This document shows, piece after piece, positions 53,606 through 64,000 of a DNA stretch of 64,000 nucleotides. The stretch covers positions 22,501-86,500 of the forward strand of contig JAJQOW010000222.1 in NCBI GenBank assembly GCA_037975125.1, written 5' to 3'. Origin of the DNA: Latrodectus hesperus. Taxonomy: Eukaryota; Arthropoda; Arachnida; Araneae; Theridiidae. Below the pieces are notes generated by a model, which worked only from the letters and a program-made list of their open reading frames with translations, was not told the origin of the DNA and ran no database searches. Numbering within the stretch: position 1 is the first letter of the stretch; the number at the start of each line of letters is the position of its first letter. The translations under genes were made by a program, and so were the position numbers.

Positions 53606-55558
53606 GCATGCAAAGATTTTTCATTACGATGAAAGATGGTCTGAAACTTAATGAAAAAAAGCAATAATTATGTCATATTATTTTGTTTTCATTATTTATT
53701 TATTTTTACAGAAGTATTCAAAATATTTGAAATAAATATTGCCGCAACATTTTTTGTTGAAAACAAAAATATTACAAATTAGAATTAAAATTCAATTGCT
53801 CTCTCTTATTTCTATAAATTTATTATTTCTTACAGTTTTATCATTTAATTACATAGTCTATATTTTCAATGGTTTAAAATTCCTGCATAAATGTAGAACT
53901 ATTAATGTAGACAATATTATTTTTTCAACTTTGAAACTTTCGTTGTTTCTTTAAAGTTTTATCATTCAACTTTCATCACTTGTACTTTTCCTGTGTTAGC
54001 AGTGCAGAATAAATATTATCATGATAATTTTTATTTTCAAGGCAGAATAACTTTGACACACATTTACATAAACATTTTCTTCTTTATTTCTAAGAAATTT
54101 AAATCAGAAACAACATTCTTTTAAGATTTATGATACATAATATGAATTAATAGACGAATCAGTGTCTAAACAAAAAACTCTCTTTATATATATATATATA
54201 TATATATATTGCCCGAAACATGGAACATGGTCTCATTTAATTCACATGCATAATTAGTATATAAGTAATAGTTAAAATATGTTATAATATGCTTATCATA
54301 CATTTAACGCATGCACTTATTATAATCTTCTTTTATAATTAATATAAAAATAATATTGACATTTCTCTTATATGAATGGCAAAATTTTTATAGAATATTT
54401 AATTGGCCAATAGAGATTGTGTGACATTATATTTTTATTCATTCTTCAAAAAACTCAAAAGCATCTGAATATCCGTAGCGTCTGATTAATTTTTGCCTTT
54501 TTAAGAATCATTTTCAATCTAATCTTTTGATACTTACAAAGTTTATGAAAATAATATAGAAACGATCGATCTAAAAATTGCGATTTTCCTAAAAATCCAA
54601 AAAGTCAATCCAAATATGCCCAAATGAACTCGGCTTTGATTTCAGAAATTATTTCTAAAATTTATTATAATTTATTTTATTGAAATAAGCCCAAGAATGT
54701 AATGGTTTTTAGTAACTAATGAAAGCGAAGATTTTAAACTTTAAATTTTTGTCGATTTTTAACGCTTTTATGTATATTTCATATTTTTTTATCAAAATAA
54801 TGAATTTTCTTTATTTGTTTTTTAGTATTTTTATTCGTAATTTTCATTTTGCACTTTTAATGGTTTATTTTTTTTAATTAAAATTTTTTATTATGTAATA
54901 CATGTTATTATATAATAATTACATGACATATAAAATATGATAAAATTAGAGATAATAATTCAAAGTCAAGTAATTATATTTTTAAACTAAAACTGGAATT
55001 TTTCATCTTTCTATTCTAATTATTTTATTAAAAGTATTTAATATTTTATTGAAAGAGGATATTAGCAATAAATTTAAAATGAAGAAATATTTTATATGAA
55101 TCCATTTCGATTTTCTAAATTTATACAAACAGCTCGAGAAAAAATAGGTGGATTTATTTTTCTATCAATAAAAATTTGTTTGATTTTTTATCGGATTATA
55201 GATCGTCTGCATCTGTTCTTCTGTCTATCGTTTGACTGCTAAAATGTGATAAAAGTACTAATATTATATCATTATTAAAAAGGGAAAATGTAAGCATCCG
55301 CGTTTCTATATGTATTTGTGCATTTATATCACACTAGAGTCCCACAGTGATTTATTGGCAATGGTCTGAGATATATACCTCATGATGAATCAAAGAATGA
55401 TCTTTGCAATTTTGTGTCATTTCATGTGACGAGATCGACATCTGAGTTGTCACTCTGTTTGTCAATTTTCCTACTCTTTGTCAAATGAAAAATAAATATA
55501 TCTTTATAAAACAATAATACTTTATTAACGCATAGTGGATAATATGATTACTGAAATC
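53606..55558. other. AT-rich DNA
   Basis: Short (TA)n at 54185-54209. A 71-codon frame (53739-53954) without domain. ATCGTYTG motifs at 55202 and 55227. Confidence 0.45.
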
Positions 55559-55775
55559 TTTTGTAAGATAATTTTATAATGCCTATTTGAGAAGGCATTG
55601 TATAAAATTATCTTACAAAAAATTTGTTGTAAAATAATTTCGTAATGTCCTCTCAAATAGACATTATAAAATTATTTTACAACAAAAAAATAACATTTAT
55701 TGTACGATAATTTTATAATGTATTTACAAATTGTTGTTGTAAGATAATTTTGTAGTATCGATTTGAGTGGATATT
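55559..55775. repeat. Array of alternating inverted units (fold-backs)
   Basis: Two successive hairpins, 55559-55620 and 55624-55685, share the arm TTGTAAGATAATTTTATAATG. Two more direct, diverged copies follow at about 55700 and 55735. Confidence 0.8.
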
Positions 55776-55796
55776 TTCATATAAATGAAGAATAAT

Positions 55797-56020
55797 CATG
55801 AATGGGGCAGAGGTCAAAATCAAGAAAGCTCCCAAGACCCACCTGACGAATATAAATGCACAAATAGAGAGAAATCTCGGGAATTTCATGTAAAACCATC
55901 CAACAACTTACACACTAGAGCACATTTTCTATTGTTCGAAGCTAAAGTTGATATCAATCGCTGAATATTCGAACATATAAAACGCAGTTCTCTTACCGAG
56001 ACCAGTGGGTACTGTCTTTA
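55797..56020 (-). mobile_element. SINE remnant, GGTGCTTGAG-body family
   Basis: Minus strand: ACTGGTCTCGGTAAGAG (A-box side), then TTTCTCTCTATTTGTGC and GGTGGGTCTTGGGAGC, matching the bodies at 9846 and 15040. The B box is degraded (TATGTTCGAATATTC). Confidence 0.6.
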
Positions 56021-57355
56021 TTGGCCAAAAAATATATACAGACATTCCTACATATTAAACTACAGTAAAATTATATAGAACTATGAAATTTCCTGTATTT
56101 GTGTAAGGACTGTGTCTTGCTTTCTAAAGTGAGATATTTACATAAAATTTTAAGTACAAATCTACATAATATAGTATTTATGAAAATACATTAGAATACA
56201 TTTAAATGATATTTAAATAAAATATAGTTTTTATCATGAAACCCTTCAATAGCAATCGATAATAATTAATAACTAATATTACGAGAAATCAGACGAGAAA
56301 TAAAGCTACAAAAAATCGTTTTCATAAAGCTTCCAATGATGTTTAGGCATTTTATGTATATACATTTTCTTAAGCTGTAAATTTACTAAGTGTAGTATGT
56401 GTAAGAATTATAATTTTTAATTATTTATAATCAATATTTTGAAAAAAAGACGAAAACTAATTGCTACGAAATCGTTTTCGTAAAGTCGCAAACGATTTCT
56501 TTATTTTTCAATAATTATTTTCATTATTTATAAGAAATATAACATGCATACCATACACAGCGGTACAAGAGATGTAACTTTTATACGTTGCAGGTAACTT
56601 TTATCAAAAATTCCTTTTCCCTCTCTACAACTGCCACATTTTTCACCTTTAGCGAAAAATTACGCAAACCTTAAATCTTCTTGAAAATTCCACCCTCAAA
56701 AATGCCCCTTTTCCATCACGTTTACAAACATCCGCTCCATGCTTGGCATTTTCATAATACAAAGCTCACGCTTACGCAAGATCGTCTGCTGCAGTAATTG
56801 ATTAGGGTTGCGACCCTTTTGACTACAGGACAAATAAGCTCTTTAGCGGTCTTTTAATACAGCTTTCGTCTGGTAATTATTTATAAATTAATTACTCCGC
56901 CGGGATATTAATTAAACGGCTGGGATATTAACCCGACGTGTTTGGACAAATGAACTCTCCCATCGAATATGTGGGAAAAATGGACAAAAGCCATTTTTTC
57001 CACCCCGTTTTAGCCTCGAAGGATTATTACGTTTTATTATCATTGTTCAAGCCAACCGTTACATAATTGGATTTTCATCCGCTTAATTGATTATTTTATA
57101 GTCATGATTTTGATGTAGATTATTTTTTTACAAGGAATATCTAGTAGAAAAATGGCCATAGTTATGTAATGTAGGTTATAACTTAAGATAGATTTGTGTT
57201 ATAAAATTCTATAAAGAGAGATATTCATTTTTGACCGAGGTTATTTTTTTTACCACGATAAAGCGTTAACAGATAATGCAAATGTTGTTTCTTAGGTATT
57301 TTTTAATGAAAAACAAAGTAAATAAAGCTTTAATCCTATTGAAAAAATAGGTAAA
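56021..57355. other. Unique DNA including a putative conserved island
   Basis: The stretch 56560-57070 is GC-richer than its surroundings. It contains two GGGATATTAA boxes 20 bp apart (56902 and 56922), homeodomain-like TTAATTGATTATTT and ATCGTCTG (56781). No frame. Confidence 0.45.
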
Positions 57356-57358
57356 AGT

Positions 57359-57540
57359 TTACAATCGAGTACCCTTTGATTTTTTGGCGATTTTTTTGAC
57401 GCCAAGATGTGCCTATCAAGATGGCCGCTGCTGCTACACACAAGTTTAAGTAATGTACCAAGGTTACCAGAAATTATACTTAATCGCTAAAATTTATCGC
57501 CAAATTTTTCACTAAACAAAGGAAATATTCGATTTTACAC
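57359..57540. mobile_element. Possible small MITE
   Basis: ACAATCGAGTACCCTTTGAT at the left and an imperfect inverted copy at 57515-57538 enclose about 180 bp with TTTTTTGGCGA/TCGCCAAATTT next to each end. No firm target duplication. Confidence 0.45.
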
Positions 57541-57692
57541 CAAACCCGAAAAATGTTAAGATTTTTTTTTTAATTTGATGTCTTAAATAGAGAAAACTTT
57601 AGATGATAAAGATGCAGTTAAATCTTTACTTTGTGTTTCATAATTTTTTAGAAAAATTTCTCAACAAATTTTTTTTTTAATTTGAGGAAAAT

Positions 57693-58385
57693 TTTATGTA
57701 TGGTATGAATAAACATCATGGGTGTTTCAACATCAAAAGCATCGAAAACATCAAAAAAAATTTATGTATGGTATGAATAAACATCAAGGGTGTGCCTAAT
57801 CAAAATTTTGAAAAACAAAGTGTTTTGAAAAGAAGTAGGAAAATCACGTTTGCTTATAATATTTAAATACTGAATTGTGAATTAAATCCTTTCCTCCGTT
57901 TTTCAATACATTTTCGTTCGGTGGTATAAACAGAAAAACGTAACTACATTCTTTGTAGGGGTAAAAACACTTTTCCAAAAATAGGAAAATAATAGTAAAT
58001 ATCGTGATACTGAAACATGATAAAAGTGATAGATAATAATGTATAACAAAATAAGTTATAAGTAATAAGGGTCACCAACCAATTAAAAACATGTTCTTAG
58101 TTTTGATAGAAAAATAGAGGTTTAAAAACAATGCCATTTGTTACTTGCTTAGCTTTGCTCCTATCGTTGTCTTACACCAAATAATAAATCCTCATTGTAT
58201 AATTCCACTAAAAACAAATTATTATAAGCAGCTATTATAAATATTGAAGTCGGAACTTTTTCATTCCGCATTCCAGAACATTTCCGATTGACGGCGCATC
58301 GGAAAAGGCGTAACTACATTCGTTGCTAAAGGAAAATGCAACTGTTTCAAAAATAGGAAAATAATAGTACATATCCTGATTTTAT
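57693..58385 (+). repeat. Direct repeats: 68-bp spaced pair and about 372-bp spaced pair
   Basis: TTTATGTATGGTATGAATAA occurs at 57693 and 57761. Separately 57870-58010 and 58228-58385 align (GCGTAACTACATTC and AAAATAGGAAAATAATAGTA type blocks), with a third relative at 51125-51245. A 67-codon minus frame in the second copy is not supported. Confidence 0.65.
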
Positions 58386-58721
58386 TTAGCAAAAATTTAT
58401 GCTTGAATATATATTTAAGGAAATACTTTATATTCATTTCATCGCACATATTTTTTTCTACCACAAGATGTTGTACGTAGCTGACACTTTTAAGAGGCAG
58501 CAGTGAACTACTTGTCTCTATTCATAAAGCTATCTGTGAATTTTAGAATAAATATTATGTACCGTGGCATAAGCAATTTTACAGTGAATTTAAGTTAAAA
58601 TTAATACTGTTCACACACACACACATTTAAACTCACGTACATCATTTATACACACACGTACATTTAAACTCACGTTACACTCCAATTTAAACTCCGTAAT
58701 CACACACGCAAAATTTCAATA
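58386..58721. other. Unique DNA with (CA)-rich stretch
   Basis: Short ACACAC runs and CACGTACA/TTTAAACTC duplications at 58610-58700; no gene. Confidence 0.45.
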
Positions 58722-58992
58722 ATGAAGCTATATCCTATGTTCAATACTGAAGCTATAGCTTATGTTTAATGCTGAAGCTATAACCTATGTTCAATACTGA
58801 AGCTATAGCTTATGTTTAATGCTGAAGCTATAACCTATGTTCAATACTGAAGCTATAGCTTATGTTTAATGCTGAAGCTATAACCTATGTTCAATACTGA
58901 AGCTATAACCTATGTTTAATGCTGAAGCTATAACCTATGTTCAATACTGAAGCTATAGCTTATGTTTAATGCTGAAGCTATAACCTATGTTC
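58722..58992. repeat. 25-bp tandem array with 50-bp dimer
   Basis: About eleven units alternate between AATACTGAAGCTATAGCTTA and AATGCTGAAGCTATAACCTA types, giving a 50-bp higher-order period. One unit breaks the alternation near 58893. Confidence 0.93.
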
Positions 58993-59139
58993 TAAGTTAG
59001 CTAGAGAAAGTGTTCTTTTATAAAATTTTTGCATTCAGTACAGCCATTCTCAATTCTCTCAACTGAAGCGCAAACAAATGTGTCTCAGAAAAAACAAAAT
59101 AGGAAAAAATTTAATAATGCTAAGACAATTCAATTTATT

Positions 59140-59413
59140 GCCACCTAAATTGTTTAGTGGTCAGCGTGCCTGACTGCGGATTGGGAGGTCCTTGGTTCGA
59201 ATTCCGGTTAGGGCATGGATGTACTTTCCCTCTCTATCTATCCTGTCTTTGTCCTTTCCTTGGATGAATGGGTTGTAAATGGTTGCCTACCCTATAAATG
59301 GGTATGTGTGTACTGAGGAAGTCGGACTCCACACCTAAATATGGTTCAGTTGGAAAAGTGGAGCAGCGCACCCCATATTATCAACCATGTTGGCACACGA
59401 CAACAACAACAAT
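59140..59413 (+). mobile_element. tRNA-derived SINE, tail type 1
   Basis: Head TAGTGGTCAGCGTGCCTGAC, B box TTGGTTCGAATTCC, body and the GAGGAAGTCGGACTCC tail ending in (ACA)n. Missing about 15 bases after CCCTATAAATGGG relative to the 46.8-kb copy. Confidence 0.9.
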
Positions 59414-59424
59414 TAAATTTAATA

Positions 59425-60599
59425 GTTTTGTTTTTTTAAATATTACTATTAAAATAGCACAACTCGTAAATGTTGATTAAAAATATTTTTTGCTTAAAAA
59501 ATGTTCTAAATTTCCATGTTAAAAATAAGTTTCAACAAAAAAGTATTTTATCACTAAAAACTTACATGAGTTATCTGAATGCTTCTCTGAAAACGATGAA
59601 AATTATAGCTTATGTTTTAATGGTTCTTGTGTTTGATCTCCATTTTGAACATAGATGTTTCTACTGATTCGAAATTCTTTTTAAACTATAGATGTTTATC
59701 TAATAAATCCTCACATAGAAATTAACTTATACCATAAAAGTATTTAAAAATAACTTTAACTGTGACCAGAAAGTCATAGTTAAAGTGGAACGAAATCTAC
59801 CAGTCATCACTTACGATATTTGTTTTTTAAAATATTACTATTAAAATAGCACAACTCATAAATGTTGATTAAAGATATTTTTTGCTTAAAAAATGTTCTA
59901 AATTTCCATGTTAAAAATAAGTTTCAACAAAAAAGTATTTAATCACTAAAAACTTACAGTGAGTTATCTGAATGCTTCTCTGAAAACGATGAAAATTATA
60001 GCTTATGTTTTAATGGTTCTTGTGTTTGATCTCCATTTTGTTTCTAAAGATTCGAAATTCTTTTTAAACTATAGATGTTTATCTAATAAATCCTCACATA
60101 GAAATTAGCTTATACCATAAAAGTATTTAAAAATAACTTTAACTGTGACCAGAAAGTCATAGTTAAAGTGGAACGAAATCTACCAATCATCACTTACGAT
60201 GTTTGTTTTTTAAAATATTACTATTAAAATAGCACAACTCATAAATGTTGATTAAAGATATTTTTTGCTTAAAAAATGTTCTAAATTTCCATGTTAAAAA
60301 TAAGTTTCAACAAAAAAGTATTTAATCACTAAAAACTTACAGTGAGTTATCTGAATGCTTCTCTGAAAACGATGAAAATTATAGCTTATGTTTTAATGGT
60401 TCTTGTGTTTGATCTCCATTTTGAACATAGATGTTTCTACTGATTCGAAATTCTTTTTAAACTATAAATGTTTATCTAATAAATCCTCACATAGAAATTA
60501 ACTTATACCATAAAAATATTTAAAAAATAACTTTAACTGTGACCAGAAAGTCATAGTTAAAGTGGAACGAAATCTACCAATCATCGCTTACGATAATTT
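59425..60599. repeat. Three tandem copies of a 383-392-bp unit
   Basis: TATTACTATTAAAATAGCAC recurs at 59441, 59833 and 60216. The units are nearly identical; unit 2 lacks about 10 bases where the others read GAACATAGATG. The array begins directly after the SINE. The 65-codon frame in unit 1 is unlikely to code. Confidence 0.93.
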
Positions 60600-63029
60600 G
60601 CAAACACAATACATCCAAAAAGAATCTTATAAAGAATTTAAATAAACTTTAAACAGTAAAATATTTTTCTCGAAAATTACAAAATTTGAGGAATGACTCT
60701 CACTATTAAAGGAATGATGCATCATTAAATATTTGCAACGTCGTTAAATAGTTGAAATCAATTCGAAATGCTTTTTAATGACGTATAAATGCAAAAGAAG
60801 TGTTGTGGAGCCCCGTAAATTGAAGGTATTTAAAATATTTATTTCTTAATACTGTATTCTTTGTTAACTTCTGTATAATAGAAAATTGTATGAGATGTCT
60901 GCCATTGTACACAATTAGATTAGCCAAGCTTTTGTTAAATCAACTAGCGGTAGCACTAGCAAAATGTAATGAAGACACTACCGCTGCCATTGCCAACAAG
61001 ATAAAAAATGGCGGGACCTTCCTTGCCTCTTTTAACAAATGTTGTGGTGGAAATTGAAAAACAGGAGGGGGCGCTCTATCTAGGGTATCGATCAAGGGAT
61101 ATTTCCCTCTCCACATCTCCCTCTCCCACGGGGGTGGTCGCTGGACAAATGGCTTCATTACATCCTGAAATTCCACAGTCCCGGATTTGAAAAGCATCGT
61201 TTGGTATCATGGAAGTTTCTTAAAAGAAGACTGCTCTGAGGCTTTGTTGCCAACGGAAGAGAAGTAATAATTTTTAATCTAAAAATGAGTGAGATGGATA
61301 GGATTGAGGGTGAGGAAGAATTTCTTAGAAGATATTGAATTACATTTGGGTAATCATGCGTTGAAATGGGATCGTTCTACGGAATTTTTGTGTATTCCTG
61401 TTAAGGTATTTGTAGATTTCTCATCTGAATTTTTTTGTAAGTGTCGTAAAAGTGCTTAAAAATTAATAATATTCAAGTATGTGAAATAAAATAAGTAAAT
61501 TATTCATTACATTGTATAAAATATTTATGTTATTCTTCCACACTTTTATGAATGTACAATTTATTTCATGCATTTACGACGTACTTAAGTTATGAATGGT
61601 ATAATTCTGAATTAGCATCAAATTAACCATACAATGGGAAATTGTCTGGGAATAAAATTTGCCATAAATTCTTGAAAAGTATTAGCTTTTGCCAATCAGA
61701 TCATACATTTGTCATTTTAGAATATGAATCAAATGATTCGATAGTCTCTCATTTGAAATTCCACACCATGCTAATGGAAAATAACAAAAAAAAGAGAGAG
61801 AGAGAAATAGATAATTGATTAGATGAATTAGCCATTTTCTTTCTTCATCTATATTTTTTGGCACCATGAAGTACCGTTAAGAGTTTAAAATCCAGTTTTT
61901 GATGCGAATTACTATATTAAGTATCTGTATAAAAGATGACAAGGAAAAAGTTTAAATATCATTTAATGTAATTAAAACTATAAAAAAATTATTTTTCCCA
62001 TTTAATTCATGGGAATTTCAAAATCTTTGATGGTATCGTAGCTTCAGAATAATGTATCATTGTAAAGGGTCTAATATCACATTTCATGTTTAAAAATTCT
62101 TAAAATGATGAGAAGATACCAGATATGCAATATTCTGAGACGCATACATATCTTTAACATTTATTTATTAAATAACGTATATTTATATAAAGCGCAAAAA
62201 ATTTTCATATATATATATATGTATAAATATTATAAATGGGTATTCCATGTATAAATACTTCATTTGTCAAATCTTTTAACTCTCTAAAACAGGAAATTAA
62301 AAATAACAAAATAATATATGGATATTTCACTTGACAAATTCATTAACTCTACTTTTGAATTTATAAAATTTTAATTTAAAAAGCTGTTTATATAACTGCC
62401 TATATTCAAACAAAATTCTCTTATATTATTCTTGACACCTCAAAAACTGTATGTTTTTCTAGTCTTCATCTCATCTCTGCCATTAACCATATAAAGAGAT
62501 GATTAATCATAAAAAGAATGAAAATCAGTGTCCGTAGAGTTATCTTTAAGAAATTTTAAAACACAGGGGATGTGCTTGAGGTAAACACCATCCATATCCC
62601 AAAGAGCAACGAGGCGAATCCTTGACTCCAAAAAGATCTAAATACTGCTACAAATAGTCATGTCCAGTTGGCAATACGCAGGTGATATCAGTCACCTTCA
62701 CATGGTACCCACCCCCTCTTTAAACTAAAGGCTGATAACTTATCGTTAGCTAGCCATCATTTATGAAGAAGTAAAAACCATAAATAAATAATATAAAAAT
62801 CTTAATCTCTTTTTAAAAATCACCTCTTTAGTATTATTTTTAAATGTTTTTTGGAAATTTAAATTAATGGTATATGAAAATTAATTTAAGTTTAAACTAA
62901 TTTTCATGTAAAGTTTTTTAAAATTAAATTTATTTATATATTTTATATATGTAATTGAAGGTGCTAATTTTACCGTATGAGAAATTTGAGCTGAATATAG
63001 ACAATTATATGTATAAATTTATAATAGAA
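60600..63029. other. Unique DNA, one GC-richer island
   Basis: The stretch 60940-61200 is GC-rich with an 85-codon minus frame (proline-rich) and a 60-codon plus frame, neither with a domain. It also has ATCGTTTG at 61196. The rest is AT-rich. The stretch 62570-62740 may be a decayed SINE. Confidence 0.45.
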
Positions 63030-63247
<218 letters not shown>

Positions 63248-64000
63248 TTTTGGCTTTAAAATTTAACATTTAAAGTGTAGAGTCATTCGATTTGGCACAC
63301 ATTCAAATAAAACCTCCCTTTCGCGTGTTACTTATTTCAAACGATTCTCATTACCAATCTGAATCTCTTTATATCGTTTGCATCGACAAATTCACTAAAA
63401 CTCGGATTGAGCTTTATCATTTAAGTACCAGTTCATTTAAATTAATGCCACTCAATTTTTTCCCTTGAGGATTTATGAAGGTCGTGGCATACAGAAGAAG
63501 CATGCGGCACTTTAACTAAGCCCCTGAATGACAACTCCCGAATGTTTCATTAAGAATTTTAAAGAATTTCAAATATTTAAGTTTATATATTACTAATAAA
63601 ATATTGAAAAATAGATTAATAAACTAAAAAGAAGCCTAGCTACAATAATATTCTATCAATTAACACCGCGAGAGTTATTTTTGACTACTTTTGAGTACTT
63701 TATAAACAATTTGAAACCTCAATACGTTACTGTTTTGTTACAAACAGAAACAACTTTGGTATGTACCATTTTACTTAACGAAACAACATTTTATGTCTCT
63801 AGTACAATAAAAAAATTTGTATTAAAGAAATTAAAGTAAAATGCAAGGAAAAAATTTAAAATCTTATGAGAGTTTTATTTATAAAAAAGAATACAACTTA
63901 AAATTTCAATCATTTTATATTGCTTTTTATTATTATATTACATTAAACTATTACAATTTTCTTCTCATTTGAATGTTATCATAATATTGTTCCTAGTATT
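63248..64000. other. Unique right edge
   Basis: The stretch 63290-63550 is less AT-rich with two ATCGTTTG motifs (63338 minus, 63373 plus). No gene recognised. Confidence 0.45.

Noticed and set aside
60940..61197. 85-codon proline-rich minus frame
   Set aside because: Interesting composition, but no recognisable motif and the opposite strand is open as well; left as an island.

Overview
This window looks like AT-rich, gene-poor DNA from an arthropod nuclear genome, most likely a spider (Araneae). That assignment is an inference. It rests on roughly 70% AT composition, long (TA)n/(TG)n microsatellites, many tRNA-headed SINEs whose bodies I associate with orb-weaver genomes, and one edge gene of the MATH-domain (TDPOZ/speckle-type POZ) type that is heavily expanded in spiders. 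There is no operon structure, no CRISPR array and no bacterial-style gene. Nearly all open frames over 60 codons are chance frames or pass through repeats.

The only convincing host gene is the 5' end of a MATH-domain protein on the minus strand at 1-253, running off the left edge. The other protein traces are dead transposon relics: the ORF2 C-terminus of a non-LTR retrotransposon (minus, about 15604-15792) and a probable mariner-type transposase C-terminus (minus, about 16997-17080).

Layout. 1-5.6 kb: MATH gene, a 5S-rRNA-derived SINE (1522-1868), a tRNA-SINE, then an older dispersed repeat (3285-4844) into which three MITEs have inserted. Two of those MITEs are hAT-like with 8-bp target duplications; one has TA flanks. 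A second copy of the older repeat at 22.4-23.0 kb lacks all three and serves as an empty site. 6-16.3 kb: SINEs, two tandem arrays (about 59 bp and 32 bp units), a third hAT-like MITE and LINE remnants. 16.3-25.4 kb: AT-rich unique DNA. 25.4-26.8 kb: a 40-bp minisatellite with higher-order structure, open in three frames. 27-34 kb: microsatellites, AT-rich DNA, a TA-flanked MITE and a tail-to-tail SINE pair. 34-47 kb: SINEs, a 20-bp array ending in an inverted unit, and a SINE with a 20-bp perfect fold-back. 47-64 kb: SINE remnants, a degraded 5S-SINE, fold-back units, a 25-bp array, a threefold about 385-bp tandem repeat and a compound microsatellite. Between these lie GC-richer unique islands that could be conserved non-coding elements.

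The elements do not form a pathway; the window records successive transposon layers. The most unusual items are: (i) the 8-mer ATCGTYTG, found 32 times on the two strands against about three expected from composition; (ii) the nested MITEs with paralogous empty sites; (iii) 5S-derived and modular tRNA-derived SINEs with exchanged 3' tails; and (iv) the inverted-repeat SINE and the higher-order minisatellite. All counts were made by eye.
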